DNA from: Panulirus ornatus
Taxonomy: Eukaryota; Arthropoda; Malacostraca; Decapoda; Palinuridae
DNA: 64,000 nt
Assembly (NCBI RefSeq): GCF_036320965.1
Contig: NC_092235.1
Span: forward strand, 8,480,189-8,544,188
Direction of reading: 5' to 3'
Shown here: positions 34,927 through 49,375 of the stretch, in pieces
How the letters are laid out: every line of letters starts with the position of its first letter
How positions within the stretch are numbered: position 1 is the first letter of the stretch
Notes under the pieces: generated by a model
Seen by the model: the letters and a program-made list of their open reading frames with translations, nothing else
The model's database searches: none
Told to the model about the DNA's origin: nothing
Position numbers and translations under genes: made by a program

Positions 34927-34984
<58 letters not shown>
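34927..34984. repeat. (TA)n microsatellite
   Basis: TA tract at the truncated 5' end of the LINE. From 34,985 to 35,498 there is no recognised gene, only a TG/TA-rich stretch at 35,405-35,495. Confidence 0.95.
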
Positions 34985-34988
<4 letters not shown>

Positions 34989-35450
34989 CGATTTCGACGA
35001 TGAAGGCCTGCACTGTGGCTGAGAGATTGACTTGAGGAGGCAGAAGTGATATTGTGACAGTGATTGTGTCAGCGTAGCGTCGCCTCGCCGCAGTGTATCG
35101 AGACAGACTTCCCCAGAACTTTTAAAGGGGAAGTAAATGTTTATAGTTGTGTTAATGGAGTGATAGTTTTCATGCATGGTGTTTTTGACAAGAAAATAGT
35201 GAAGTTGGAGAAAAAATGTAGCTTAGACATTGAAGCTTATTAACACAGTGGTGAATTTGATGAGAACTGCTATTGACGTTTGTGTGAATAAATTGTACAT
35301 TTCCTTTTCCATAGCCAGAGGTTGAACCATTATGTGACATTCATTTTTTTCATTCATTTCAAGCTAAAAGTGTGTTTTCTAAATTGTTTCTTACATTTTT
35401 CATATGTATATATATGTATGTGTGTGTGTGTGTGTGTGCGTATGTGCGTA

Positions 35451-35481
<31 letters not shown>

Positions 35482-35498
35482 ATATATATATGTATATT

Positions 35499-38400
35499 AT
35501 CCCTGGGGATAGGGGTGAAAGAATACTTCCCACGTATTCCTCGCGTGTCGTAGAAAGCGACTAGAGGGGACGGGAGCGGGGGGCCGGAAATCCTCCCCTC
35601 CTTGTATTAACTTTCTAAAATGGGAAACAGAAGAAGGAGTCACGCGGGGAGTGATCATCCTCCTCGAAGGCTCAGAGTGGGGTGCCTAAATGTGTGTGGA
35701 TGTAACCAAGATGTGAAAAAAGGAGAGATAGGTAGTATGTTTCAGGAAAGGAACCTGGATGTTTTGGCTCTGAGTGAAACGAAGCTCAAGGGTAAAGGGG
35801 AAGAGTGGTTTGGAAATGTCTGGGGAGTGAAGTCAGGGGTTAGTGAGAGGACAAGAGCAAGGGAAGGAGTAGCAATACTCCTGAAACAGGAGTTGTGGGA
35901 GTATGTGATAGAATGTAAGAAAGTAAATTCTCGATTAATATGGGTAAAATTGAAAGTTGATGGAGAGAGGTGGGTGATTATTGGTGCATATGCACCTGGG
36001 CATGAGAAGAAAGATCATGAGAGGCAAGTGTTTTGGGGTGTTCAGTGTTGTAAATGGAAATGGTGAAGAGCTTGTAGATTTATGTGCTGAAAAAGGACTG
36101 ATGATTGGGAATACCTGGTTTAAAAAGCGAGATATACATAAGTATACTTATGTAAGTAGGAGAGATGGCCAGAGAGCGTTATTGGATTACGTGTTAATTG
36201 ACAGGCGTGCGAAAGAGAGACTTTTGGATGTTAATGTGCTGAGAGGTGCAACTGGAGGGATGTCTGATCATTATCTTGTGGAGGCTAAGGTGAAGATTAG
36301 TATGGGTTTTCAGAAAAGAGGAGTGAATGTTGGGGTGAAGAAGGTGGTGAGAGTAAGTGAGCTTGGGAAGGAGACCTGTGTGGGGAAGTACCAGGAGAGA
36401 CTGTGTACAGAATGGAAAAAGGTGAGAACAATGGAAGTAAGGGGAGTGGGGGAGGAATGGGATGTATTTAGGGAATCAGTGATGGATTGCGCAAAAGATG
36501 CTTGTGGCATGAGAAGAGTGGGAGGTGGGCTGTTTAGAAAGGGTAGTGAGTGGTGGGATGAAGAAGTAAGAGTATTAGTGAAAGAGAAGAGAGAGGCATT
36601 TGGACGATTTTTGCAGGGAAAAAATGCAATTGAGTGGGAGAAGTATAAAAGAAAGAGACAGGAGGTCAAGAGAAAGGTGCAAGAGGTGAAAAAAAGGGCA
36701 AATGAGAGTTGGGGTGAGAGACTATCAGTAAATTTTAGGGAGAATAAAAAGATGTTCTGGAAGGAGGTAAATAGGGTGCGTAAGACAAGGGAGCAAATGG
36801 GAACTTCAGTGAAGGGTATAAATGGGGAGGTGATAACAAGTAGCGGTGATGTGAGAAGGAGATGGAATGAGTATTTTGAAGGTTTGTTGAATGTGTCTGA
36901 TGACAGAGTGGCAGATATAGGGTGTTTTGGTCGAGGTGGTGTGCAAAGTGAGAGGGTTAGGGAAAATGATTTGGTAAACAGAGAAGAGGTAGTAAAAGCT
37001 TTGCGGAAGATGAAAGCCGGCAAGGCAGCAGGTTTGGATGGTATTGCAGTGGAATTTATTAAAAAAGGGGGTGACTGTATTGTTGACTGGTTGGTAAGGT
37101 TATTTAATGTATGTATGACTCATGGTGAGGTGCCTGAGGATTGGCGGAATGCGTGCATAGTGCCATTGTACAAAGGCAAAGGGGATAAGAGTGAGTGCTC
37201 AAATTACAGAGGTATAAGTTTGTTGAGTATTCCTGGTAAATTATATGGGAGGGTATTGAATGAGAGGGTGAAGGCATGTACAGAGCATCAGATTGGGGAA
37301 GAGCAGTGTGGTTTCAGAAGTGGTAGAGGATGTGTGGATCAGGTGTTTGCTTTGAAGAATGTATGTGAGAAATACTTAGAAAAGCAAATGGATTTGTATG
37401 TAGCATTTATGGATCTGGAGAAGGCATATGATAGAGTTGATAGAGATGCTCTGTGGAAGGTATTAAGAATATATGGTGTGGGAGGCAAGTTGTTAGAAGC
37501 AGTGAAAAGTTTTTATCGAGGATGTAAGGCATGTGTACGTGTAGGAAGAGAGGAAAGTGATTGGTTCTCAGTGAATGTAGGTTTGCGGCAGGGGTGTGTG
37601 ATGTCTCCATGGTTGTTTAATTTGTTTATGGATGGGGTTGTAAGGGAGGTAAATGCAAGAGTCCTGGAAAGAGGGGCAAGTATGAAGTCTGTTGGGGATG
37701 AGAGAGCTTGGGAAGTGAGTCAGTTGTTGTTCGCTGATGATACAGCGCTGGTGGCTGATTCATGTGAGAAACTGCAGAAGCTGGTGACTGAGTTTGGTAA
37801 AGTGTGTGGAAGAAGAAAGTTGAGAGTAAATGTGAATAAGAGCAAGGTTATTAGGTACAGTAGAGGTGAGGGTCAAGTCAATTGGGAGGTGAGTTTGAAT
37901 GGAGAAAAACTGGAGGAAGTGAAGTGTTTTAGATATCTGGGAGTGGATCTGTCAGCGGATGGAACCATGGAAGCGGAAGTGGATCATAGGGTGGGGGAGG
38001 GGGCGAAAATTTTGGGAGCCTTGAAAAATGTGTGGAAGTCGAGAACATTATCTCGGAAAGCAAAAATGGGTATGTTTGAGGGAATAGTGGTTCCAACAAT
38101 GTTGTATGGTTGCGAGGCGTGGGCTATGGATAGAGATGTGCGCAGGAGGATGGATGTGCTGGAAATGAGATGTTTGAGGACAATGTGTGGTGTGAGGTGG
38201 TTTGATCGAGTAAGTAACGTAAGGGTAAGAGAGATGTGTGGAAATAAAAAGAGCGTGGTTGAGAGAGCAGAAGAGGGTGTTTTGAAATGGTTTGGGCACA
38301 TGGAGAGAATGAGTGAGGAGAGATTGACCAAGAGGATATATGTGTCGGAGGTGGAGGGAACGAGGAGAAGAGGGAGACCAAATTGGAGGTGGAAAGATGG

Positions 38401-38690
38401 AGTGAAAAAGATTTTGTGTGATGGGGGCCTGAACATGCAGGAGGGTGAAAGGAGGGCAAGAAATAGAGTGAATTGGAGTCATGTGGTATACCGGGGTTGA
38501 CGTGCTGTCAGTGGATGAATCAAGGCATGTGAAGCGTCTGGGGTAAACCATGGAAAGCTGTGTAGGTATGTATATTTGCGTGTGTGGACGTGTGTTTGTA
38601 CATGTGTATGGGGGGGGGGGTTGGGCCATTTCTTTCGTCTGTTTCCTTGCGCTACCTCGCAAACGCGGGAGACAGCGACAAAGTATGAAA
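35499..38690 (+). mobile_element. RTE-A LINE, most complete copy
   Basis: The 5' module (ATCCCTGGGGATAGGGG) leads to ATG at 35,620. The first frame (35,620-36,066) holds the start of an APE-type endonuclease (LRVGCLNVCG, LALSETKLKG, GVAILLK, IIGAYAPG). A second frame (in LINE register from about 36,030 to 38,500) holds its end (GNTWFKKRDIHKYTYVSRR, LDYVLIDRR, SDHYLVEAK), a basic linker, and a full RT with [27 protein letters not shown] at about residue 584 of the frame, and the C-terminal RRRGRPNWRWKDG. Between the frames the GDFN-type motif and its surroundings are missing and the frame shifts. Short-form 3' UTR with stem-loop tail, then an A-run. Confidence 0.88.
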
Positions 38691-38712
38691 AAAAAAAAAA
38701 AAAAAAAATATA

Positions 38713-38955
38713 TCCCTGGGGATAGGGGATTAAGAATACTTCCCACGTATTCCCTGCGTGTCGTAGAAGGCGACTAAAAGGGGAGGGAGCGGGGGGCTGG
38801 AAATCCTCCCCTCTCGTTTTTTTTTTTTTTTTTTCAATTTTCCAAAAGAAGGAACAGAGAATTGGGCCAGGTGAGGGTATTCCCTCAAAGGCCCAGTCCT
38901 CTGTTCTTAACGCTACCTCGCTAATGCGGGAAATGGCGAATAGTTTGAAAGAAAG
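38713..38955 (+). mobile_element. A-mini element
   Basis: Full element starting TCCCTGGGGATAGGGG, inserted right after the A-run and a few TA of the LINE tail. It ends GGCGAATAGTTTGAAAGAAAG and continues into (TA)n. Confidence 0.85.
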
Positions 38956-41017
<2,062 letters not shown>

Positions 41018-41025
41018 TAATAAAA

Positions 41026-41026
<1 letters not shown>

Positions 41027-41078
<52 letters not shown>
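41027..41078. repeat. (TA)n microsatellite between facing tails
   Basis: TA with one TG, then a T-run belonging to the minus-strand A-mini tail. Confidence 0.95.
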
Positions 41079-41079
<1 letters not shown>

Positions 41080-41096
<17 letters not shown>

Positions 41097-41328
41097 ATAC
41101 TATTCGCCACCTCCCGCGATAGCGAGGTAGCGCCAAGAACAGAGGACTGGGCCCCTGAGGGAACATCCCCACCCGGCCCCCCTCTCTGTTCCTTCTTTTC
41201 GAAAATAGAAAAAAAAAAAAAAAAGAAAGGGGAGGATTTCCAGCCCCCCGCTCCCTTCCCTTTTAGTCGCCTTCTACGACACGCAGGGAATACGTGGGAA
41301 GTATTCTTTCTCCCCTATCCCCAGGGAA
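41080..41328 (-). mobile_element. A-mini element
   Basis: Minus-strand copy: tail (ACTATTCGCCACCTCCCGCG), internal A-run, and 5' module ending CCCCTATCCCCAGGGA. Its 5' end abuts (TA)n at 41,338 and its tail faces the LINE tail at 41,017. Confidence 0.85.
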
Positions 41329-41334
41329 TAGTGG

Positions 41335-41337
<3 letters not shown>

Positions 41338-41411
<74 letters not shown>

Positions 41412-41490
41412 CATACTATCCGCCGTGGGTTGCGCCATTTTTTCGTGTGTTTCCTTGCGCTACTTCGCTAACGCAGGATACAGCGAGAAA
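41338..41490 (+). repeat. (TA)n tract and diverged LINE tail
   Basis: TA to 41,410, then a diverged tail (TTTCCTTGCGCTACTTCGC, then GATACAGCGAGAAAT). The 41,491-42,190 stretch has no gene; it contains an inverted GGCCCGTTAAA / TTTTAACGGGCC pair at 41,572-41,632. Confidence 0.7.
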
Positions 41491-42190
41491 TTATAGGATA
41501 TAAATAAAGTATATAAGTAATGGCAGTGTGTGTTTGTGGTAGTAGTGCGTGGGTGTGTTAAGTGTGGAAAGGAAGGCCCGTTAAAGTCCTTTTTTTGTAG
41601 ACTGGAAGTTTGAAAACGGGTTTTAACGGGCCTCGGTGCCTCTATATATGGTGGAATACGTGCTTGCCATTGGTTGACAATGATCTACCAATGAGAGGGC
41701 TGCATTTGATATAGTTTGATAAGTTGCAAGGGTGAAATTCCTATGTATTGTTTGGGTTAGGTATCAGTAATTAGGTAATGTCGTCTTCGGTGGTGCGAGC
41801 ACGATTTATGTACTAGCAGACACAAACTTCCTCCCTATTGGCTGAAGGAAAGCCATAAGCTCCGCCCACCCTGCCTCACTTGATCCAGATGAAGGTTGAA
41901 AGGCAATTTTTCACAATTATCTCTAAGTATATAGGGAAAAAGTAAGATATAATGGTGTCATAAGATAGAGCTTGCTGTGTTGTCTATGTTCCATAAGATA
42001 CATACAAAGAAAAATGCATATTTCACAAAAAGCACACGATGATAGGCACAGAAGGTACAACTGCTACTTTTACGTCCATCTGACCCGGTATATATAAGAA
42101 TGTTCATATGTATACATCATCTTTTCTAGCCATTCGAGAAGGTTCTTGCTGCTCCTGTCTCGGCCACGTGTTAACCACGTGGTTGATGGA

Positions 42191-44505
42191 GGATTAACCG
42201 CCAGATCCCACGAAGAGAGAAGACAGAAGAGAGAAGAGAGAAGACAGAAGAGAGAAGAGAGAAGTGGATTGTAACGTTGCCTCCCGCGTTGGTCCTTCCC
42301 GCGGGAGACCGTTACGGTGACGACGCCGGCAGGCTGTTCCCTCACCACCCTCGCTGCTCCCCACACCCCCGCGTTGCCTCCACTCCATCTTCACATCCCT
42401 TTTTTATTTTTCACTTTTTCATCATCCATCATCCATCTCTCGACCGTTTGGCTTGAGCAATCTCTACCCCAGCTTCCCCAACCCATTCTGGAAAACTCAT
42501 TTTCCTGAGGAGTGGAGGCTGGAGTGGACCTGTTCTCACCTGACGGGGTGGAGACCCTCACACTATCTCTTACCTCTCCCCTACCTTGGACCGTCGAGCC
42601 TCCCTCACTCACGTTTTCTCGCACTAGGACACTGATGCCACCAACATGCCGCCCCACATACGTCTAAGATCCCTCAAAACTGATTGCCCCCCTCCTTCCA
42701 CGTTCGAACTCCTGTCCATCGTCTTTAAGACCACTGAGATCCGTTCCATTAGGGTCATTCAATTACCCTCGAACAAATACCAGTTTAAGGTTTGCTTGGG
42801 CAGAGATAGTGATTTAGATAGAATCCTATCTAAGCCTCTCCTTGATGATCTAGCTAAAAACAACTACCAAATCGTTCAGGACCGCTGCCCCTTCAAGCTA
42901 GATGTACTATCATTGCCTACAATGTTGATGAATCTATCTTGTCCCTCAGCCCTTCGGAGATTGTTGAAGCCATCAATGGTGAAAACAATGACGTTAATGT
43001 CATCAACGTCTATAAACCGAATAACTCCAGATCAATAAAGATACAATGTTCAAACCCGACCGAGGCCGATCGCCTGCTCTCCCGGGGAGTCCTGTTCCCC
43101 ATGATCTCTGTGCCAGCAAAATACCTGAAGAAAGATGAACATCTCGACGTACAACAATGTTTCAAATGTCTGAAATACGGACATGAGACTAAGAACTGTA
43201 AAGAACCCCACCAAACCTGTAGTCAATGCGCGGAAACTGGTCATGGTTTTCGTGAGTACAAGGCTCAGGCAGCGAAGTGTGTCAACTGTAAAGGTGAACA
43301 CGTTGCTGTATCTGGACTATGCCCACGTAAAAAGGAGCAACTCCGCGCAGTGCGTCAGGCATAAAAATCCAACTCACCTCCTTCCACAAACCCTCACCTC
43401 TACACAACAGTTGCTGCTGCTGCTGCTCCTCCCCCTGCCACCCAAGCTTCTCCTATCCCAACTACTAATTCTTCAGACCTCCTCACCCTACAAGGTAGGA
43501 TGCATGCGTGCTACCTAAAAGCGTTGTTCCTGAGCGGGGAAGATAAGTCGGAATTCATCAGAATTTTCGATTTGCTGCTTGCTCACAACAACCTACCCAA
43601 TGTACGAGCTCCACCTGCACTCCTCAGCTCCCCCACCAACAACCATCCCTCCCCGACCCCTGTCTCGTCCGCCACCCTAACCCCTAACGAAAACGTATCC
43701 CAGGAGACCCCCAGTAACACTTCCAACTCTCCCCCAACAACTCAACCTGTCACCCTCCCAACTTCCAATACCTCCTCCGCACCCCCTAACACAACTCCAT
43801 CCACAACCCCCCAACCCAACACCAACAATCCTACTGTCTCTCCAAATACCGATTCCTCTCCCACCCCCACCGTCTCAACGTCCACCACCACGACAGTTCC
43901 TCCCGAAAATCCACTCACCAATCCCCCCTCCCCCTTCATCCGTCCCGCGCCTAACCCTCCTAGAGGAGCCCCAGCACCTGACCTTGCCGACACACCAGAC
44001 AACCCACCAACGGTCAACCTCGACCTTGAATTTGTCGACAATGACCCTTTCCCCTCCCCTCTCCCCTCTCCTGACCCCTCACCAGATAGATCCCGACCCA
44101 AGACTAGAAACATGATACACGTGAAACTCTCAAACGGTGCGTCAACGGCCTTCATCGACAACTGACACAGAAGGACAATAAACTTCCAGAAGTCGTAAAA
44201 TGCTACAAATCTAACAGTTTAACGTGCGCAGCTATCACAATGGCCGTCATCTGATTGCCACTCTCCTCGAAGAGAAAAAACCCGATGTTGTGATACTTAA
44301 CATCACATGTATCACCAACGGATACAAAATTAGACATTGCGGGTATACATCACGACAGTCTCCAGACAGTAGACACGAGGGAGTCGCCATTCTCATACGC
44401 AACACCATCGAACACGAATACCTCGCCACCTCATGGCAATACGAACACTTTCTAGCAGTTAAGATAAACACAATACATGGCTTCATTATCTTCTGCACCG
44501 TACAC
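42191..44505 (+). pseudogene. Jockey/I-type LINE: zinc-knuckle ORF1 and start of endonuclease
   Basis: After a purine-rich leader (GAAGAGAGAAGACAGA repeats, 42,215-42,265) ORF1 starts at 42,646. It shifts frame near 42,940 and runs to 43,363. Its end carries CFKCLKYGHETKNC (a CX2CX4HX4C knuckle), a second knuckle CSQCAETGH lacking its last Cys (Tyr instead), and a third, CVNCKGEH. A Pro/Thr/Ser-rich segment follows (43,500-44,165). An APE-type endonuclease begins at 44,224 (ATLLEEKKPDVVILN, EGVAILIRN, FLAVKINTIHGFII). It is cut off at about 44,505 where a minisatellite begins. RT and 3' end are absent. The exact clade was not resolved. Confidence 0.75.
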
Positions 44506-45636
44506 CCACGCGACCCCAGGCCGCACCCAGGCCGCACACCCAGGCGACCCCAGGCCGCACCCAGGCCGCACACCCAGGCGACCCCAGGCCGCACCCAGGC
44601 CGTACACACAGACGACCCCAGGCCACACACCCAGGACGCACACACAGGCGACCCCAGGCCGCACACCCAGGTCGCGCACACAGGCCGCACACACAGGCGA
44701 CCCCAGGCCGCACACCCAGGCCGCACACCCAGGCGACCCCCGGCCGCACACCCAGGCCGCACACCTCAGGCCGCATACCCAGGCGACACAAGGCCGCACA
44801 CCCAGGCCGTACACCCAGACTTCACACACACAGGCGAACCCAGGCCGCACACCCAGGCCGCAAACCCAGGCGACCCCAGGCCGCACATTCAGGCCGCACA
44901 CCCAGGCCGCACACCCAGGCCGCACACCCAGGCGACCCCAGGCCGCACACCCAGGCTGGACACACAGGCGACCCCAGGCCGCACATCCAGGCCGCACATC
45001 CAGGCCGCACATCCAGGCCGCACACCCAGGCTGCACACACAGGCCGCACACACAGGCGACCCCAGGCCGCACACACAGGCCGCACACCCAGGCTGCACAC
45101 CCAGGCGACCCCAGGTCGCACATCCAAGCCGCACACACAGGCGACTCCAGGTCGCACACCCAGGTCGCATACCCAGGCGACCCAAGGCCGCACACCAAGG
45201 CCGCACACACAGGCGACTCCAGGTCGCACACCCAGGTCGCATACCCAGGCGACCCAAGGCCGCACACCCAGGCCGCACACCCAGACTACACACACAGGCG
45301 AACCCAGGCCGCACACCCAGGTCGCATACCCAGGTGACCCCAGGCCGCACACCCAGGTCGCATACCCAGGTGACCCCAGGCCGCACACCCAGGCCGCACA
45401 CACAGGCGACCCCAGGCCGCACACCCAGGCCGCACACACAGGCGACCCCAGGCCGCACACCCAGGCCGCACACCCAGGCGACCCCAGGCCGCACACCCAG
45501 GCCGCACACACAGGCGACCCCAGGCCGCACATCCAGGCCGCATACCCAGGCCGCACACACAGGCGACCCCAGGCCGCACTCCCAGGCCGCACACACAGGC
45601 GACCCCAGGCCGCACACCCAGGCCGTACACCCAGGC
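44505..45636. repeat. GC-rich minisatellite of 13- and 10-bp subunits
   Basis: About 1.1 kb made of CGCACACCCAGGC (13 bp) and GACCCCAGGC (10 bp) in varying order, with CACACAGGC variants. It starts within LINE endonuclease codons and ends at the segmental-duplication border. Several frames on both strands stay open over hundreds of codons (AHTGDPRPHTQ-type or CAAWVCGLG-type peptides) simply because the unit lacks stop triplets. Confidence 0.92.
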
Positions 45637-46108
45637 AAACTACAGTATCATCTTAAGATGTGGAAATAAAACTATCAAGGCAGGACAAGGATTTAGGTGT
45701 CATCATTAGTAGAGATGTAAAGCCAAGACAACAGTGTATTAATGTACGTAATAAGACTAACAGGCAACTTGGTGTCATGTGTTAGTAGCAAGAATGAACA
45801 GGTAATATTACAGCTATAGTTAGTCACACACCACTTACATTATGACCTACAATATTGATCACTGTATTACAGTATGCAAATCATTTCCTTGATAGCAAGC
45901 ATTAGAATCCTTCCAAATGAACACATTAAGATCATGAGAGTTTCTTTCTCTCACAGGTGGCAGGCAGGGTTAGTTATGTAAGAGGTATGTTTACTGATGT
46001 AATCTGTACCTTTACCTGGAATATCATCAACTTCTCATATCGTTACTGTAATACGTATAAACTTAGGTCAGTACAGCATATTGTCAAAGAACAACACCAT
46101 TAGTCATG
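45637..46108 (-). repeat. Segmental duplication, copy B, part 1
   Basis: Reverse complement of about 22,583-22,120, for example CTATCAAGGCAGGA and AACTTGGTGTCATGTGTTAG. The 46,109-46,530 stretch that follows is not in copy A and shows no gene. Confidence 0.8.
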
Positions 46109-46534
46109 TAAAAGTAGAACTATCTATCCTCCTCTGACCTTTAATTTCTATGAACAAATTTTTATTGTATATATAAATAATGGAAGAGACAATTGGAGTT
46201 AAAGTAAATGTAATGATTCATTGATCATTTCCATTCATGGTAAAGACAGGTAGGGATTTTATGACTACATGAGACAAAGAGAAACTGTTACTAAGGTTGG
46301 AGTATCTGGCAATTATTTCAGATAATCGTAAAAAAATGAAAGAATTAATAAACATTCTTTTTCTTTTGTCTTGCTTTTTTCATATTTGAAATATTTCATT
46401 CATTGATTTCAATCAGATTCGGTAAAAGTTGTGATGATTCAACATTGTGTTTGTAAAACGTCCACTGTGGATCTTCCTCCGTTCCTGAAATACTAAGATA
46501 ACGACCTTGTGGACGCCGACCACAACACATCAAC

Positions 46535-48560
46535 ACCCCAGTCACAACTCCACGTGGTCACGGTGGCCTCATCCAATCACAACCCCACGTGGTCACGTTG
46601 GCCTCAACCAGTCACAACCCTACGTGGTCACGTTGGCCTCAACCAGTCACAACCCTACGTGGTCACGTTGGCCTCAACCAGTCACAACCCTACGTAGTCA
46701 CGCTGGCCTCAACCAGTCACAACCCTACGTGGTCACGCTGGCCTCAACCAGTCACAACCCTACGTAGTCACGTTGGCCTCAACCAGTCACAACCCTACGT
46801 AGTCACGTTGGCCTCAACCAGTCACAACCCTACGTAGTCACGCTGGCCTCAACCAGTCACAACCCTACGTAGTCACGTTGGCCTCAACCAGTCACAACCC
46901 TACGTAGTCACGCTGGCCTCAACCAGTCACAACCCTACGTGGTCACGTTGGCCTCAACCAGTCACAACCTCACGTGGTCACGTTGGCCTCAACCAGTCAC
47001 AACCCTACGTGGTCACGCTGGCCTCAACCAGTCACAACCTCACGTGGTCACGCTGGCCTCAACCAGTCACAACCCTACGTAGTCACGTTGGCCTCAACCA
47101 GTCACAACCTCACGTGGTCACGCTGGCCTCAACCAGTCACAACCCTACGTAGTCACGCTGGCCTCAACCAGTCACAACCCTACGTAGTCACGTTGGCCTC
47201 AACCAGTCACAACCTCACGTGGTCACGTTGGCCTCAACCAGTCACAACCCTACGTGGTCACGCTGGCCTCAACCAGTCACAACCTCACGTGGTCACGCTG
47301 GCCTCAACCAGTCACAACCCCACGTGGTCACGCTGGCCTCAATCAGTCACAACCCCACGTGGTCATGTTGGCCTCAACCAGTCACAGCCCCACGTGGTCA
47401 CGCTAGCCTCAACCAGTCACAACCCCACGTGGTCACGCTGGCCTCAACCAGTCACAACCCCAAGTGGTCACGCTGGCCTCAACCAGTCACAACCCTACGT
47501 GGTCACGCTGACCTCAACCAGTCACAACCCCACGTGGTCACGCTGCCCTCAACCAGTCACAACTCCACGTGGTCACGCTGGCCTCAACCAGTCACAGCCC
47601 CAGTGGTCAAGCTAGCCACAACCAGCCGCAACCCCACGTGGTCACGCTGGCTTCAACCAGTCACAAGCTCATGTGGTCATGCTGGCCTTAACCAGTCACA
47701 GCACCACGTGGTCAAGCTGGCCTCAACCAGTCACAACACCACGTGGTCACACTGGCCTCAACCAGTCACAACCCCACGTAGTTACGCTGGCCTCAACCAG
47801 TCACAACCCCACGTAGTCACGCTGGCCTCAACCAGTCACAACCCCACTTGGTCACGCTGGCCTCAACCAGTCACAACCCCACTTGGTCACGCTGGCCTCA
47901 ACCAGTCACAACCCCACGTGGTCACGCTGGCCTTAACCATTCAAAAGCCCCACGTGGTCACGCTGGCTTGAACCAATCACAAGCCCCACGTGGTCACACT
48001 GGCCTTATTAAGACCAGTCACAAGCCCCAAGTCGTCACGCTGGCCTAAACCAGTCACAACCCCAGTGGTCACACTGGCCTCAACCAGTCACAAGCCCCAC
48101 GTGGTCACGCTGGCCTCAACCAGTTACAACCCCCCCTCCCTCCGTGGTCAGGCTGGCCTCACCCAATCACAAGCGCCACTTGGTCACGCTGGCCTCAACC
48201 AGTCACAGCCCCACATGGTCACGCTGGCCTCAACCAATCACAAGGCCCACGTGGTCACGCTGGCCTCAAGCAATCACAAGCGCCACATGGTCATGCTGGC
48301 CTCAACCAGTCACAAGCCCCACCTGGTCACACTGGCCTTAACCAGTCACAAGCCCCACGTGGTCACGCTGGCCACAACCAGTCACAAGCCCCACGTGGTC
48401 ACGTTGGCCTCAACCAGTCACAAGCCCCTCATGGTCACGCTGACCTCAAACAGTCACAAGCCCCACCTGGTCACGCTGACCTCAACTAGTCACAAGCCCA
48501 CGTGGTCACGCTGGCCTCAACCAGTTACAAACCCCACGTGGTCACACTGGCCACAACCGT
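46535..48560. repeat. 35-bp minisatellite, close to 58 units
   Basis: The unit contains CAACCAGTCACAACCC, then (T/C)ACGT(G/A)GTCACG and (C/T)TGGCCT. Left-hand units mostly carry CCTACGT, right-hand units CCCCACGT or AGCCCCACGT, so variants are regionally grouped. Many units hold a CACGTG E-box palindrome. The array is inserted within copy B of the segmental duplication and is absent from copy A. Confidence 0.92.
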
Positions 48561-48900
48561 TTAATACAACTGTCACCTGCCACCAATTATTGTATCAGAT
48601 GGGCAATGCCTGGAAGACGACAGCGATGTGCTTTCAGAGTATATTTTCACAGAAACTACATAGTAAAAATAACTTTGTATTTATAGCTTTAGAATAATTT
48701 AAAAAACACAAAGTTACATGAAGCATAAAAACGGTCTTAGAAAAGGAGAGTTGCAAGTGTAGCAGCAGCAGGTGTTGGTCAAGATGTTATAACGGGCAGG
48801 TCATGATGCGGCCCATCATCTACAAGTGGTACACACACCATCCCTAGACCACACTTACACTACACTTGACCCAGCCTTGTGGCACCCGCGCCAGCCAGGT

Positions 48901-49000
48901 NNNNNNNNNNNNNNNNNNNNNNNNNNNNNNNNNNNNNNNNNNNNNNNNNNNNNNNNNNNNNNNNNNNNNNNNNNNNNNNNNNNNNNNNNNNNNNNNNNNN
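48901..49000. other. Scaffold gap, 100 N, probably false
   Basis: The 143 bp before it (48,758-48,900) equal the 143 bp after it (49,001-49,143). The corresponding place in copy A has this sequence once. Confidence 0.95.
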
Positions 49001-49375
49001 TGTAGCAGCAGCAGGTGTTGGTCAAGATGTTATAACGGGCAGGTCATGATGCGGCCCATCATCTACAAGTGGTACACACACCATCCCTAGACCACACTTA
49101 CACTACACTTGACCCAGCCTTGTGGCACCCGCGCCAGCCAGGTACTCACTGGCAGTCAACATTATATCCTGACAACAAACTTGGACCTACAACTAAACAC
49201 AACTTATAAATAATAACCCAGCTGGCTAGATTGACAACCATCATGGCGGTCCGCCAGTCATCTGTATATCTCAATCTTTCCTTCATTTATTCTCCAACTT
49301 TTTCATGTCATATCCCAACTCCTCTGTTCATCAACATCTTTACGTAATCTCATAGAAAGGGATATTTACACAGTA

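Noticed and set aside
44224..45669. 481-codon frame with AHTGDPRPHTQ repeats, and several long antisense frames
   Set aside because: Only the first 95 or so codons are real LINE endonuclease. The rest is minisatellite that is open in several frames at once.
46974..47971. Two long overlapping frames (STSHNPTWSRWPQPVTT repeats)
   Set aside because: The 35-bp unit cycles through all three frames and lacks stops. No start context or homology supports a protein.
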